Shown in pieces: positions 46,835-55,650 of a stretch of DNA of 64,000 nucleotides; the stretch's first letter is position 1; every line of letters begins with the position of its first letter. The notes under the pieces are model-generated. The model was not told where the DNA came from. It worked only from the letters and a program-made list of their open reading frames with translations, and did not search any database. Position numbers and translations under genes: made by a program. The stretch comes from Brevundimonas halotolerans (GTDB taxonomy: Bacteria; Pseudomonadota; Alphaproteobacteria; Caulobacterales; Caulobacteraceae). Where the stretch lies: the NCBI RefSeq assembly GCF_003730275.1, contig NZ_QTTA01000003.1:20975-84974 (forward strand). Reading direction: 5' to 3'.

Positions 46835-47731
46835 GTGTCTGAACGTCAAAGAGGTCTGGGGCGCGGTCTGTCGGCCCTGCTGGGCGAAAGCGTCGGGGAA
46901 CAGCCGGTGGCCGTGTCGGGCGAGGGCGCGCCTGCGGGCGTACGCATGCTGCCGATCGAGCTGCTGAGCCCCAATCCGGATCAGCCGCGCAAGCAATTCA
47001 CCCCGACGGACCTCGAGGAACTGACCGTCTCGATCCGCGATCGCGGCGTGCTTCAGCCCATTCTGGTGCGCGTCTGGCCGGGCGAGACGGACCGATGGCA
47101 GATCATCGCCGGAGAGCGGCGCTGGCGCGCGGCCCAGGCCGCTCGCCTGACCACTGTGCCGGTGATCGAGCGCCAGATGGACGATGTCGAGGTGCTCGAG
47201 GTCGCCATCATCGAGAACGTCCAGCGGGCCGACCTCAACCCGATGGAAGAGGCCAATGCCTATGCCCAGCTGATGGAGCGGTTCGGTCGCACCCAGGACG
47301 CCGTCGCCGGTGTGGTCGGCAAGAGCCGCAGTCATGTGGCCAACACCCTGCGCCTGCTGCAGCTGCCGGCACCGGTGCGCGAGCATGTCATGGCTGGCCG
47401 GCTAAGCGCCGGACATGCCCGGGCCCTGATCACGGCGGCGGATCCCGTGGCGCTGGCCGAAGAGGTTCTCGCCAAGGGGCTGAACGTCCGCCAGACCGAG
47501 ATTCTGGCGCGTCAGGCGACAGAGGGCGTCCGGCCGGTCCGGCCGTCCCAGCGGGGCGGCGCCGCCAACAGTGAGGCCTCGGCCGACATCGAGGCCCTGC
47601 AGCAGGATCTGGCCGACGCCCTGGGCATGAAGGTCGAGCTGTCGGATCGGAACGGCAAGGGCGAGCTGATCCTGCGCTACGCCAGCCTCGAACAGCTGGA
47701 CGAGCTGTGCCGTCGATTGATGCGCCTTTGA
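46835..47731 (+). CDS. parB: Chromosome partitioning protein ParB
   Basis: 298 residues from GTG 46835. N-terminal 'RGLGRGLSALLGE'; the CTPase domain has 'LSPNPDQPRKQF' and 'IIAGERRWRAAQ' (GERRxRA); the helix-turn-helix region contains 'MERFGRTQDAVAGVVGKSRS' and 'VANTLRLLQLP'. A C-terminal dimerisation domain ends 'LDELCRRLMRL'. ParB binds parS, spreads as a CTP-dependent clamp and loads SMC. It follows parA by 24 bp in the same operon. Confidence 0.98.
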   Translation: MSERQRGLGRGLSALLGESVGEQPVAVSGEGAPAGVRMLPIELLSPNPDQPRKQFTPTDLEELTVSIRDRGVLQPILVRVWPGETDRWQIIAGERRWRAAQAARLTTVPVIERQMDDVEVLEVAIIENVQRADLNPMEEANAYAQLMERFGRTQDAVAGVVGKSRSHVANTLRLLQLPAPVREHVMAGRLSAGHARALITAADPVALAEEVLAKGLNVRQTEILARQATEGVRPVRPSQRGGAANSEASADIEALQQDLADALGMKVELSDRNGKGELILRYASLEQLDELCRRLMRL

Positions 47732-47756
47732 TCCGCGGCCGTGCTAGGGTGACCGC

Positions 47757-47960
47757 ATGACCGACGCGCCCCACGATCCCGGCAAAAGCAACCCGACCGC
47801 TGATGCCATGAAGCGGGCCCTGGCCGCCAAGAAGGCCGGTAGCAGTGGTGCGTCGACCTCCGGCGGCTTCAAGCCGGGCCAGCACGAAGAGAAGAAGGTC
47901 GCGCGACAGAGCGCAGCGGCCAACAAGCCGGCCTTCCGCAAGGCGTCGAAGCGAGGCTAA
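47757..47960 (+). CDS. Small basic hypothetical protein
   Basis: 67 residues, not recognised. It is Lys/Ala/Ser-rich ('AMKRALAAKKAGSSGAS', 'KPGQHEEKKVARQ') with a C-terminal 'KPAFRKASKRG', and probably disordered and nucleic-acid binding, which is inference. It starts 25 bp after parB and may share its transcript. It is convergent with holA. Its small size makes the call uncertain, but the composition is uniform and the frame carries no shadow of a gene on the other strand. Confidence 0.6.
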   Translation: MTDAPHDPGKSNPTADAMKRALAAKKAGSSGASTSGGFKPGQHEEKKVARQSAAANKPAFRKASKRG

Positions 47961-47986
47961 CTCGCTGCATTATAAGCGTATTTTAG

Positions 47987-49039
47987 CTACAGGCCCAGCC
48001 TGCGGGCCCGGGCAGAGATTTCCAGAAACAGGCGCTCGGTGATCAGCCGGTCGGGCAGGCCCGTGGTCTTGGTACGCACCTCGGCCAGCGCCACGGCCTC
48101 GGTCACCTCCTGCAGGTCGCGGGGGGACCAGACCTTCACCTGTCGCAGGATTTCGGCCTCCTGTTTCCAGAAGACGCCCGCGGCCTTGGCGGCCTCACGC
48201 GCGCCCTGACCCGAGGCGATGGCCGCCGATATGCGCCGCAACCGTCCCAGATGCTGGCCCGCCGCGCGGACGGCGGCCACCGCCGCCTCGCCCTCGGCAA
48301 AGGCCCGGCGCAAGCCCCCCTGACAGGCCGCCGCCCTGCCGCCAAAGGCCTGCTGGGCCGCATCCTGAAACGACGCCTGCGGCTCGACCCCCAGGTGGGC
48401 TTCCAGCTCGGCCTCATCGATCTGACGGCCGGATCCCGGGCCGATATAGAGGATCAGCCGCTCCAGCTCCTGACGCATCAGGCCGCGTTCTCGCGGTAGG
48501 CGGGCCACGAACCGGTCCAGCGCCTCGCGAGTCAGTCCGACATTGTCGGCCTGCAGGGCCTCGCGCGTCATCCGCGCCACATCGCCCGTCTCGTCCTCAT
48601 AGCAGACGATGCCCACGGCCCCTGACTGGCTCTCGGCCGCGCGACGCAGCGCTGAATCCCGGCCCAGATTGCCCGCCTCGATCACCCAGACGGCGTCGGC
48701 ATTGAACTGGCCGTCGGCGTGGCCCTTCAGCACCGCCGCCAGCGCCTTTTCCTGAGGGACGCGCTCGCCGCCGAGGCGCAGTCGCACCAGACGCCGCCCG
48801 CCCATCATCGACAGGGCTGACAGGGCATTCTCAAGCCGGCCGTCGTCCGCCTCGACATCGGTCTCGGTCAGCAGGGAGACGTTGAAGGGGTCGTTGAGGT
48901 CCGGGGTCACGGTCTTGCACAGCCGTTCGGCCCGTTCACCCACGCCCGAGCGGTCGCGCCCGTGGATCAGGACCACCCGCACTGACGGGTCGGGGGACTT
49001 GAGAAAGCGCTCGATCTCCGGAGCCTTGGAGAGCTGCAT
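47987..49039 (-). CDS. holA: DNA polymerase III delta subunit
   Basis: 350 residues. N-terminal 'PSVRVVLIHGRDRSGVGERA' replaces the usual P-loop region of the clamp-loader family, with no functional Walker A, as expected for delta. The C-terminal helical domain includes 'AFAEGEAAVAAVRAAGQHLG' and 'LRQVKVWSPRDLQEVTEAVA'. HolA opens the beta clamp in the clamp-loader complex. Third in a leuS-lptE-holA set, 9 bp after lptE. Confidence 0.93.
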   Translation of the reverse strand: MQLSKAPEIERFLKSPDPSVRVVLIHGRDRSGVGERAERLCKTVTPDLNDPFNVSLLTETDVEADDGRLENALSALSMMGGRRLVRLRLGGERVPQEKALAAVLKGHADGQFNADAVWVIEAGNLGRDSALRRAAESQSGAVGIVCYEDETGDVARMTREALQADNVGLTREALDRFVARLPRERGLMRQELERLILYIGPGSGRQIDEAELEAHLGVEPQASFQDAAQQAFGGRAAACQGGLRRAFAEGEAAVAAVRAAGQHLGRLRRISAAIASGQGAREAAKAAGVFWKQEAEILRQVKVWSPRDLQEVTEAVALAEVRTKTTGLPDRLITERLFLEISARARRLGL

Positions 49040-49048
49040 GGCCCCGGA

Positions 49049-49555
49049 TCAGGGGCGGGCCGGGGCGGTCGGGCCCACGGCATGGAACAGGGCCCGACGG
49101 ATCCGCTGGGCGAGGGCCTCGGCCGCGCGCTCTTCGGCGTCTTCCTGGGCGGCGATCGCGGCATAGGGCTGGTCCGAGACCGCATAGGTGACCGTGACCG
49201 TCTCGTTTCCCGCCAGAGCCTCGCCCCCCGACAGCGGAGTCAGCGTCCACTGACCAATCAGGGTCATCTCATAGCGGGCGGCGGTGTCGTCGATCCGGCG
49301 GCCCAGCGGCCTGCGGGACGGATCAAGCGTCACGTCCAAACGCCATTCGGGCGCGAGGGCCCGATCATACAGCAGGGCATCTTCCAGCCGTTCGCGCAGC
49401 CGGTAGCCCAGCCGGGTGTCCGGGGTTTCAACGGCGACGCGCGACAGGCCTGCGGTGGTCGCCTCCCCATACAGGGGGGTGAAGCCGCAGGCCGAAACGA
49501 CCAGCATCAAGGCCGCAGCCCCGCTCAGCCACAGGTCGCGCAGGCCGGCGGTCAT
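49049..49555 (-). CDS. lptE: LPS assembly lipoprotein LptE
   Basis: 168 residues. Lipoprotein signal '[18 protein letters not shown]' with Cys23; the 'CGF-PLYG' start of the mature protein is characteristic of alphaproteobacterial LptE. The remaining part is a small alpha/beta domain ('[20 protein letters not shown]'). LptE plugs LptD in the outer membrane for LPS insertion. Its ATG overlaps the leuS stop by 4 bp; leuS-lptE-holA is a conserved order. Confidence 0.92.
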   Translation of the reverse strand: MTAGLRDLWLSGAAALMLVVSACGFTPLYGEATTAGLSRVAVETPDTRLGYRLRERLEDALLYDRALAPEWRLDVTLDPSRRPLGRRIDDTAARYEMTLIGQWTLTPLSGGEALAGNETVTVTYAVSDQPYAAIAAQEDAEERAAEALAQRIRRALFHAVGPTAPARP

Positions 49556-52113
49556 CCCGCCACCAGATTGACGATGCGATCAGGCACCACGATCACCTTT
49601 CTGACCGACAGACCATTGGCCTCAAGGTAGGCGCGCACAGCCGGATTGGCCAGCGCCTCGGCCTCGACGGCCTTGGGATCGGCCCCGCGCGGCATGACGA
49701 TCTCGCCCCGTCGCTTGCCGCCGATCTGGACGGGCAGGGTCAGCTCGTCATCAGCCGCCAGCGCCGGCTCCCACTGGGGCCAGGGGGCGTCCAGGACCAT
49801 GCCGTCCTCTCCCAGCGCCGCCCAGCATTCCTCGGCCAGGTGGGGCGTAAAGGGTGCGATCAGACGGGCAAAGGCCGACAGGGCCTCACGCCGCGCCGCG
49901 CCGCCGGCGCTTGCATGGGCGCGCAGGGTCGACAGGAAGCCATACAGTTTCGCGATGGCCGAGTTGAAGCGGAAGCCCTCGACGCCTTCGGTCACCGCCT
50001 TGATCGCCTTGTGCGTCTCGCGGCGTAGCGCCAGATCGATCTCCGGCTGATCGGGGGCGCCGGCGTCAAAGCCGTCGAACTCGGCCCAGACGCGCTGGAC
50101 GAAGCGGCTGGCGCCCTCCAGACCGCCGGTGGTCCACTGCATATCGCGTTCAGGCGGGCTGTCGGACAGGACGAACAGACGCCCGGCATCGACGCCGTGA
50201 CTGTCGAGGATTTCCTGCGGCGCCACGACATTTTTCTTCGACTTGGACATCTTCTCGATGTCGCCGATGGTCAGCGGCTCGCCGGTCGAAAGGCGGGTGG
50301 CGACGCGCTTGCCGTCTACGGTCTCAAGGCGGACGTCGGTCGGCTCGACCCAGGCACCGGCCCCGGTGCGATAGGTCTCGTGAACCACCATCCCTTGCGT
50401 GAACAGGCCGGCGAAGGGCTCCCTGACCGACATCATCCCCGCATCCGACAGGGCCCGGCTGATGAAGCGGGCATACAGCAGGTGCAGGACCGCGTGCTCG
50501 ACCCCGCCGATATACTGGTCGACGGGCAGCCAGTGGTCGGCGGCGGCCGTATTGATCGGTGCATTGGCCTTCGGATCGGTGAAGCGGGCGAAATACCAGC
50601 TGGAATCGACGAAGGTGTCGAGCGTGTCGGTCTCGCGCACGGCCTCGGCGTCGCAGGACGGACAGCGGACGTGTTTCCACGTCGGGTGGCGATCCAGCGG
50701 GTTGCCCGGCTTGTCGAAGGTCACGTCCTCGGGCAGCACCACCGGCAGCTGGTCGACCGGCACCGGCACGGCGCCGCAGGACGCGCAATGGATCACCGGG
50801 ATCGGACAGCCCCAGTAGCGCTGGCGGCTGACACCCCAGTCACGAAGGCGGTACAGGGTCTTGCCTTCGCCACTCCCGGCCGCCTCGACCTGGGCAATCA
50901 CCTCGGCCTTGGCGTCGGCGATGGCCTTGCCGTTCAGGAAGTCCGAATTGAACAGGGTTCCGGGGCCGGTGTAGGCCTCTCCCTCCACGTCGAAGTCGTC
51001 GCCCGCGCCCTCAGGCCGCACCACGGGCAGCACCGGCAGGTCGTATCTGCGGGCAAACTCCAGATCCCGCTGATCGTGGGCCGGGCAGGCGAAGATGGCG
51101 CCCGTGCCGTATTCCGACAGGATGAAGTTGGCGATCCAAACCGGGATATCCTCGCCGGTGAAGGGGTGACGGACCTTCAGGCCCGTATCGCGACCGATCT
51201 TTTCGGCCTGTTCGATCTCGGCCTCGGACGTGCCGCCCCGGCGGCATTCGGCGACGAATTCCGCCACGGCAGGGTCCGCCTCGGCGAGCTGTTTCGACAA
51301 CGGATGGTCGGGGGCCAGACCCAGGAAGGAGGCGCCGAACAGGGTGTCGGGCCGGGTGGTGTAGATCTCGATGCCGCCCTCGAACCCCTTGGGCGGCGTG
51401 CCGGAAAAGGCCCAGGTCATCTGCAGGCCGCTGGACCGTCCGATCCAGTTCTCCTGCATGGTCCGCACCTTGTCGGGCCAGCGGTCCAGCGTCTTCAGCC
51501 CGTCGATCAGGTCGTCGGCATAGTCGGTGATCCGCAGGAACCACTGGTTCAGCTTGCGCTTTTCGACCACCGCGCCCGAGCGCCAGCCGCGCCCGTCGAT
51601 CACCTGCTCATTGGCCAGAACCGTATTGTCGACCGGATCCCAGTTGACGACCGAATCCTTGCGATAGACCAGACCCCGCTTCAGCAGTTCCAGGAACCAG
51701 GCCTGCTGCTTGCCGTAATAGGTCGGGTCACAGGTGGCGAACTCGCGCGACCAGTCCAGCGACAGACCCAGCAGCTTCAGCTGGTCGCGCATGGTCGCGA
51801 TATTGGACCAGGTCCATTCACCGGGGTGGACGCCGCGCTCCATGGCAGCATTTTCGGCCGGCATGCCGAACGCATCCCAGCCCATGGGGTGCAGCACGTC
51901 AAAGCCCCGGGCCCGTTTGAAGCGGGCCACCACATCGCCCATCACATAGTTGCGCGCATGGCCCATGTGGATGTTGCCCGACGGATAGGGAAACATCTCG
52001 AGCACATAGTATTTCGGCTTGCCGGTCGGCGTGACCGGGGTGGTGAAGGCGTCAGCCGCGTGCCAGCGATCCTGCTGGCGGGGCTCGGCGGTCTTGGGGT
52101 CGTAACGGGCCAC
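49552..52113 (-). CDS. leuS: Leucyl-tRNA synthetase
   Basis: 853 residues. Class I signature HMGH at residues 49-52 in '[19 protein letters not shown]' and KMSKS in '[11 protein letters not shown]' (about residue 620). The editing CP1 domain lies between, with '[20 protein letters not shown]'. A zinc-binding-like '[11 protein letters not shown]' and '[11 protein letters not shown]' occur in the catalytic insertion. It charges tRNA-Leu. The first gene of the leuS-lptE-holA operon. Confidence 0.98.
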   Translation of the reverse strand: MARYDPKTAEPRQQDRWHAADAFTTPVTPTGKPKYYVLEMFPYPSGNIHMGHARNYVMGDVVARFKRARGFDVLHPMGWDAFGMPAENAAMERGVHPGEWTWSNIATMRDQLKLLGLSLDWSREFATCDPTYYGKQQAWFLELLKRGLVYRKDSVVNWDPVDNTVLANEQVIDGRGWRSGAVVEKRKLNQWFLRITDYADDLIDGLKTLDRWPDKVRTMQENWIGRSSGLQMTWAFSGTPPKGFEGGIEIYTTRPDTLFGASFLGLAPDHPLSKQLAEADPAVAEFVAECRRGGTSEAEIEQAEKIGRDTGLKVRHPFTGEDIPVWIANFILSEYGTGAIFACPAHDQRDLEFARRYDLPVLPVVRPEGAGDDFDVEGEAYTGPGTLFNSDFLNGKAIADAKAEVIAQVEAAGSGEGKTLYRLRDWGVSRQRYWGCPIPVIHCASCGAVPVPVDQLPVVLPEDVTFDKPGNPLDRHPTWKHVRCPSCDAEAVRETDTLDTFVDSSWYFARFTDPKANAPINTAAADHWLPVDQYIGGVEHAVLHLLYARFISRALSDAGMMSVREPFAGLFTQGMVVHETYRTGAGAWVEPTDVRLETVDGKRVATRLSTGEPLTIGDIEKMSKSKKNVVAPQEILDSHGVDAGRLFVLSDSPPERDMQWTTGGLEGASRFVQRVWAEFDGFDAGAPDQPEIDLALRRETHKAIKAVTEGVEGFRFNSAIAKLYGFLSTLRAHASAGGAARREALSAFARLIAPFTPHLAEECWAALGEDGMVLDAPWPQWEPALAADDELTLPVQIGGKRRGEIVMPRGADPKAVEAEALANPAVRAYLEANGLSVRKVIVVPDRIVNLVAG

Positions 52114-52231
52114 GCGAAAGAGGGCTCCTTGAACGAGCCCGGCGCGGGCCGGGCCCGGATGCGTCGGTCGGGAGAGACGAAGCCCGTTCGGGGCCCGTCA
52201 GATCAGATGCAGGGGCCAGCGCCCCTCACGG

Positions 52232-52690
52232 TCAGCGGGCGTCGGCGAGGTTGAGCTGGCGCGCCCGCGTCAGAATGGCGTTCTCGAGGTCCGTTTCGGT
52301 CTGCGGGTCGACCGGGGCGGCCGTCCACTGGCCGTCGGCGCCGCGCACCTGCTTGACCACCGCCACGTTCAGGGCATCGGCCCGAAGTCGGGTGTCGAGG
52401 ATGAAGACGGTCGCCTTGAATCGCTCGTTCGGGGCGGCCGGGTCCGAATACCAGTCATAATTGATCACGCCACCCCAGGGGTCGGCGTTCGTCAGAGGCA
52501 TGAAGCTCAGCGTGTCCAGCGAGGCGCGCCACAGATAGGCGTTCACGCCGATCCCCACGGCCGGGGCGTTGGAGGTCGCTGCGTCGCGCGAACCGCCGAT
52601 GATCGGGATCGAGCTACATCCGGCCAGGGCCAGGCTCGATGCCATCAGGACCAATGCTGCGCCGCGAACCACAGCCGACTGGGTGGCCAT
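52232..52690 (-). CDS. DUF3576 domain lipoprotein
   Basis: 152 residues. Signal 'ALVLMASSLALAGCSS' with Cys25 as lipidation site. The domain includes 'IGVNAYLWRASLDTLSFMPL' and 'DPWGGVINYDWYSDP', the signature of this alphaproteobacterial family, and ends 'RARQLNLADAR'. Probably an outer-membrane lipoprotein; function unknown. It follows leuS in gene order but has its own promoter candidate (52781-52809). Confidence 0.9.
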   Translation of the reverse strand: MATQSAVVRGAALVLMASSLALAGCSSIPIIGGSRDAATSNAPAVGIGVNAYLWRASLDTLSFMPLTNADPWGGVINYDWYSDPAAPNERFKATVFILDTRLRADALNVAVVKQVRGADGQWTAAPVDPQTETDLENAILTRARQLNLADAR

Positions 52691-53050
52691 TCAGGACTCT
52701 CCGTTCAGATTCAACCTCATCGCTCCCGGATAGAAGCGCATGCGTCGCCCCGGATCGCACCGACCCGGAACTGTCCGTCCTATAGCACGAGGAAAAGGGG
52801 CAAAGACAAGGCAAAGCCGCATCTGCGGCCCGGAGGGCGGGACTCGCCAGCCGGGACATGGCGACATGTTCGGAATTCGCGTGACGCTTGCGCCACACGA
52901 CAGAACGGAGTCGCGATGCGCGCAACCCTTGGCGCGGGTTTGCATTGACCGTCCATGCGGCCAGTGTCTTAGTTTCAAGCTGTAATGCGCCGGGGTCGGC
53001 TTTTGCCGGTCACTGACGCCAACCAGAGTCGCAGGCTCAAAGGGCAGGAC
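52691..53050. other. Divergent promoter region of the DUF3576 gene and ntrZ
   Basis: 360 bp between the two start codons. The minus-strand promoter candidate at 52781-52809 is listed separately. On the plus strand, TTGACC (52945-52950) with a 17-bp spacer to CTTAGT (52968-52973) could serve ntrZ, though the -10 is poor. No coding sequence was accepted here. Confidence 0.5.
52781..52809 (-). promoter_or_regulatory. Promoter candidate for the DUF3576 gene
   Basis: On the minus strand, TTGTCT and GCTATA are separated by 17 bp. This fits both a general sigma70 promoter and the Caulobacter -10 consensus GCTANAWC. It lies about 90 bp upstream of the start codon. Confidence 0.5.
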
Positions 53051-53497
53051 ATGCGCCAGACGCGCACAGGACAGGTCAAGGCACAGCGCGCCCGCACGGG
53101 CGTGACCCTCAGCCTTTCGCTCGCCCTGGTGCTCGGGGGAGCGGCCCTGACTCTCACGCCTGCGACGGCTGAAGCCCAGACCCGCCCGACACCCCGGGCC
53201 CAGACGCCAAGCGTGTCGCTCAGCGACGCCGATCGCGCGGCCCGCACTGGCCAACGCCGCGGACTGCGCGTGAACGAGAGCGGCCGCTGGGGCCTGGACT
53301 TCAATCTCAGCCCGCCTGTCGGTCGCGAAGCCGAGTGGGGCGATGTGGAAGCCGGCGCCTATTACCGCGTCAATCCCAGCCTGCGCGTCGGCGCCTCGGC
53401 CGGGCTGGCGGTCGCTGATCCCGACCCGGCCCGGGTCCGCGAATCTGACGCCCGCGCCCAGCCGCGCGTTCGCCTCGAGAGCATTTTCCGCTTCTGA
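53051..53497 (+). CDS. ntrZ: NtrZ-family periplasmic protein
   Basis: 148 residues from ATG 53051 with GGGCAGG upstream; the frame is open earlier but without signal-peptide logic. Signal 'GVTLSLSLALVLGGAALTL' with cleavage after AEA. The mature C-terminal part 'SGRWGLDFNLSPPVGREAEW' and 'DVEAGAYYRVNPSLRVG' matches the pattern of NtrZ, a Caulobacter periplasmic inhibitor of the sensor kinase NtrY. Location next to the DUF3576 and leuS genes agrees with Caulobacter order as I recall it. The symbol is family-based; ntrY is not in the window. Confidence 0.72.
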   Translation: MRQTRTGQVKAQRARTGVTLSLSLALVLGGAALTLTPATAEAQTRPTPRAQTPSVSLSDADRAARTGQRRGLRVNESGRWGLDFNLSPPVGREAEWGDVEAGAYYRVNPSLRVGASAGLAVADPDPARVRESDARAQPRVRLESIFRF

Positions 53498-53506
53498 GTG
53501 CGCAGT

Positions 53507-54151
53507 TCAGACTGCGCTGAACGCCTTCACCACACCGTCAATCGCCGCCAGCCCGCACAGACCGGTGTCCGCCAGTGCGGGCGCCGTCTCCGACGTGATC
53601 CCACCGAGGCCATAGGTCGGCAATGGCAGCCGCGCGACCCGACGGGCGACCTCCGCGATCCCCAACGGGTCCCGATCCGCGCTCGCGCCCCCCGCCCGAA
53701 ACACGGGTGACAGGATGACGGCGTCCAGCGCCTCGCTCTCGGGCACAGCGGCATCCCTATGCAGGGCGCCGCTTATGATCCACGTCGGATGACGAGACCG
53801 CAGCGCCCCGGCCTGTTCCAGATCGCGTTCGGGCAGGTGCACGCCGTCCGCCTCAATGACCTCGGCCAGTTCGGCGTCCTGACCGATCAGCAGCCGTACC
53901 CCCCGGTCGGTCGTCACACGTCGCAAATGCCGCGCCTCCTCTGCCATTTCGGGTCGGCCAAAGCCGCGATAGACCACCCCGGCCCCCCGGGGCAGGCGCA
54001 CGGCGATCTCCCAGGCCCGGGGCGTGCGAACCGGGTCGGTAAAGAACAGCAGGGGCGGCAGGGAGGCGACACCCGGGCTGACAGCCGCCGCCGCCCGGTT
54101 TAGAGCCTGTGCCGTCTGCCAGAGCTGGTTTTCGTCCGGATCGCCCGTCAT
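53507..54151 (-). CDS. ThiE-like thiamine phosphate synthase-related protein
   Basis: 214 residues from the ATG at 54149-54151. A TIM-barrel pattern of the ThiE family is visible: 'LPPLLFFTDPVRTP' at the first strand, 'EADGVHLPERDL', 'AVILSPVFRAGG' and the phosphate loop 'TYGLGGITSETAP'. The canonical 'QLR-K' substrate motif is degraded ('GVVYRGFGRPEM'), so catalytic activity is uncertain. Close to YggS in many alphaproteobacteria. The start codon shares the bases CATG with the divergent yggS start, leaving no separate intergenic promoter. Confidence 0.75.
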   Translation of the reverse strand: MTGDPDENQLWQTAQALNRAAAAVSPGVASLPPLLFFTDPVRTPRAWEIAVRLPRGAGVVYRGFGRPEMAEEARHLRRVTTDRGVRLLIGQDAELAEVIEADGVHLPERDLEQAGALRSRHPTWIISGALHRDAAVPESEALDAVILSPVFRAGGASADRDPLGIAEVARRVARLPLPTYGLGGITSETAPALADTGLCGLAAIDGVVKAFSAV

Positions 54152-54848
54152 GTCCTCCTCATCGCCTGTCTCCGTCCCCGCGTCCATCGCCGAGCGTCTG
54201 GCCGACGCACGGGCGCGGATCGACGCTACGGCCCGCGACGCCGGGCGCGATCCGGACGCCGTCACCCTTGTCGCCGTGACCAAGACCCAGCCGTGGGGGC
54301 GGGTGAAGGCCATCCTTGACGCCGGGCAGGCCGTATTCGGCGAGAACCGGGTGCAGGAGGCGGACAGTCGCTGGGGCGCGCCCGAGGCTGCAGGCCATTC
54401 TGTAGAACTGCGGCTGATCGGTCCGTTGCAGACCAACAAGGCCGAGGCGGCCCTGGCCCGCTTTGACATCATCGAGACCCTGGACCGCGAGCGTCTGGCC
54501 GAGGCGCTGGCGCGGGCCGCCGACAAGCTGGGCAAGCGGCCGCGCGTGCTGATTCAGGTCAATACCGGTGAGGAACCCCAGAAGGCGGGTCTTGCGCCGC
54601 GCGACGCCGACGTCTTCATCGCCCGGGCGCGCGAGGTGCACGGTCTGGCGGTCGAGGGTCTGATGGCCATTCCTCCGGTCGAGGAGGCCGCAGGTCCTCA
54701 TTTCGCTCTGCTGGCCAAAATCGCCCGACGGAATGAGCTGCCGGTCCTGTCCATGGGCATGAGCGGCGATTTCGAGACTGCCATCCGCTTTGGCGCCACC
54801 CATGTGCGGCTGGGCACGGCCCTGTTCGGGGCCCGCGATGCCGACTGA
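54150..54848 (+). CDS. yggS: YggS-family pyridoxal phosphate homeostasis protein
   Basis: 232 residues from ATG 54150. 'VTLVAVTKTQPW' carries the PLP-binding Lys, followed by 'FGENRVQEADSRW'. 'HSVELRLIGPLQTNKAEAAL' (instead of the common W-x-F-I-G-x-L-Q-x-N-K) and 'LPVLSMGMSGDFETAIRFGA' plus 'THVRLGTALFG' are family signatures. YggS binds PLP without known catalysis and keeps vitamin B6 and amino-acid pools balanced. The start overlaps the divergent ThiE-like gene by two bases. Confidence 0.93.
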   Translation: MSSSSPVSVPASIAERLADARARIDATARDAGRDPDAVTLVAVTKTQPWGRVKAILDAGQAVFGENRVQEADSRWGAPEAAGHSVELRLIGPLQTNKAEAALARFDIIETLDRERLAEALARAADKLGKRPRVLIQVNTGEEPQKAGLAPRDADVFIARAREVHGLAVEGLMAIPPVEEAAGPHFALLAKIARRNELPVLSMGMSGDFETAIRFGATHVRLGTALFGARDAD

Positions 54849-54908
54849 GAGACCGGAAAACGCAGGCCTGCCCTTGGCGTAGGGCCCGACGCTCGCCATT
54901 GTCATTAT

Positions 54909-55595
54909 ATGCCCACGTCCAAGACCCTGTTGATCATCGACGACGACGACGACCTGCGCGAGGCGCTCGCCGAACAGCTGGCCCTGCACGAGGAGTTCGT
55001 GCCCCGTCAGGCCGCCAATGCCACCGACGGCATCCGCATGGGCCGCGACTCACGGATCGATCTGATTTTGCTGGATGTTGACCTGCCGGACATGGACGGG
55101 CGCGAGGCCTGTCGCCTGTTGCGCAAGGCCGGGGTGTCTACCCCCATCATCATGCTGACCGGCCAGACCTCGGACTCCGATACGGTTCTCGGGCTGGACG
55201 CAGGGGCGAATGACTATGTGGCCAAGCCGTTCCGGTTTGCCGTGCTGCTGGCCCGCATCCGCGCCCATCTGCGAAGCCACGAACAATCCGAGGACGCCGT
55301 TTTCCGGATCGGCCCCTATGAATTTCGTCCGGCCGCCAAGACCCTGTCAGCCCCCGAGGGCCGCAAGATCCGGCTGACGGAGAAGGAAACCAATATCCTG
55401 AAATACCTCTATCGCGCCGGGGCCAAGGCCGTGTCGCGCGAGGAACTGCTGACCGAGGTCTGGGGCTATAACGCCGGGGTCACCACCCACACGCTCGAGA
55501 CCCACATCTATCGCCTGCGCCAGAAGATCGAGCCCGAACCGGGTCAGGCCCGTATCCTGGTCACCGACCAGGGCGGCTACCGTCTCCAGCCCTAG
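54909..55595 (+). CDS. cenR: OmpR-type response regulator, CenR-like
   Basis: 228 residues. Receiver domain with acidic pocket 'DDDDD' (11-15), phosphoacceptor Asp56 in 'LILLDVDLPDMDG', Thr84 and Lys107 ('AKPF'); C-terminal winged helix with 'IRLTEKETNILKYLYRAG' and 'HIYRLRQKIEP'. Sequence and position near ntrZ and the origin agree with CenR of Caulobacter, an essential envelope regulator paired with a kinase (CenK) encoded elsewhere. No kinase gene adjoins it here. The gene name is inferred from synteny and family. Confidence 0.78.
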   Translation: MPTSKTLLIIDDDDDLREALAEQLALHEEFVPRQAANATDGIRMGRDSRIDLILLDVDLPDMDGREACRLLRKAGVSTPIIMLTGQTSDSDTVLGLDAGANDYVAKPFRFAVLLARIRAHLRSHEQSEDAVFRIGPYEFRPAAKTLSAPEGRKIRLTEKETNILKYLYRAGAKAVSREELLTEVWGYNAGVTTHTLETHIYRLRQKIEPEPGQARILVTDQGGYRLQP

Positions 55596-55611
55596 GATTG
55601 CCAGCGTCCGG

Positions 55612-55650
55612 ATTTGTCATCCCGGAAGCGCCGCAGGCCCTATCCGGGAC
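55612..55650. repeat. REP-like hairpin element
   Basis: Inverted repeat TCCCGGA (55620-55626) and TCCGGGA (55643-55649) with a GC-rich 16-nt loop, preceded by 'ccggatttgtca'. The form resembles short interspersed palindromes of alphaproteobacteria. It lies between two convergent genes and covers the last codons of the minus-strand lipoprotein gene (stop 55640), so it may end transcription from either side. Confidence 0.45.
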
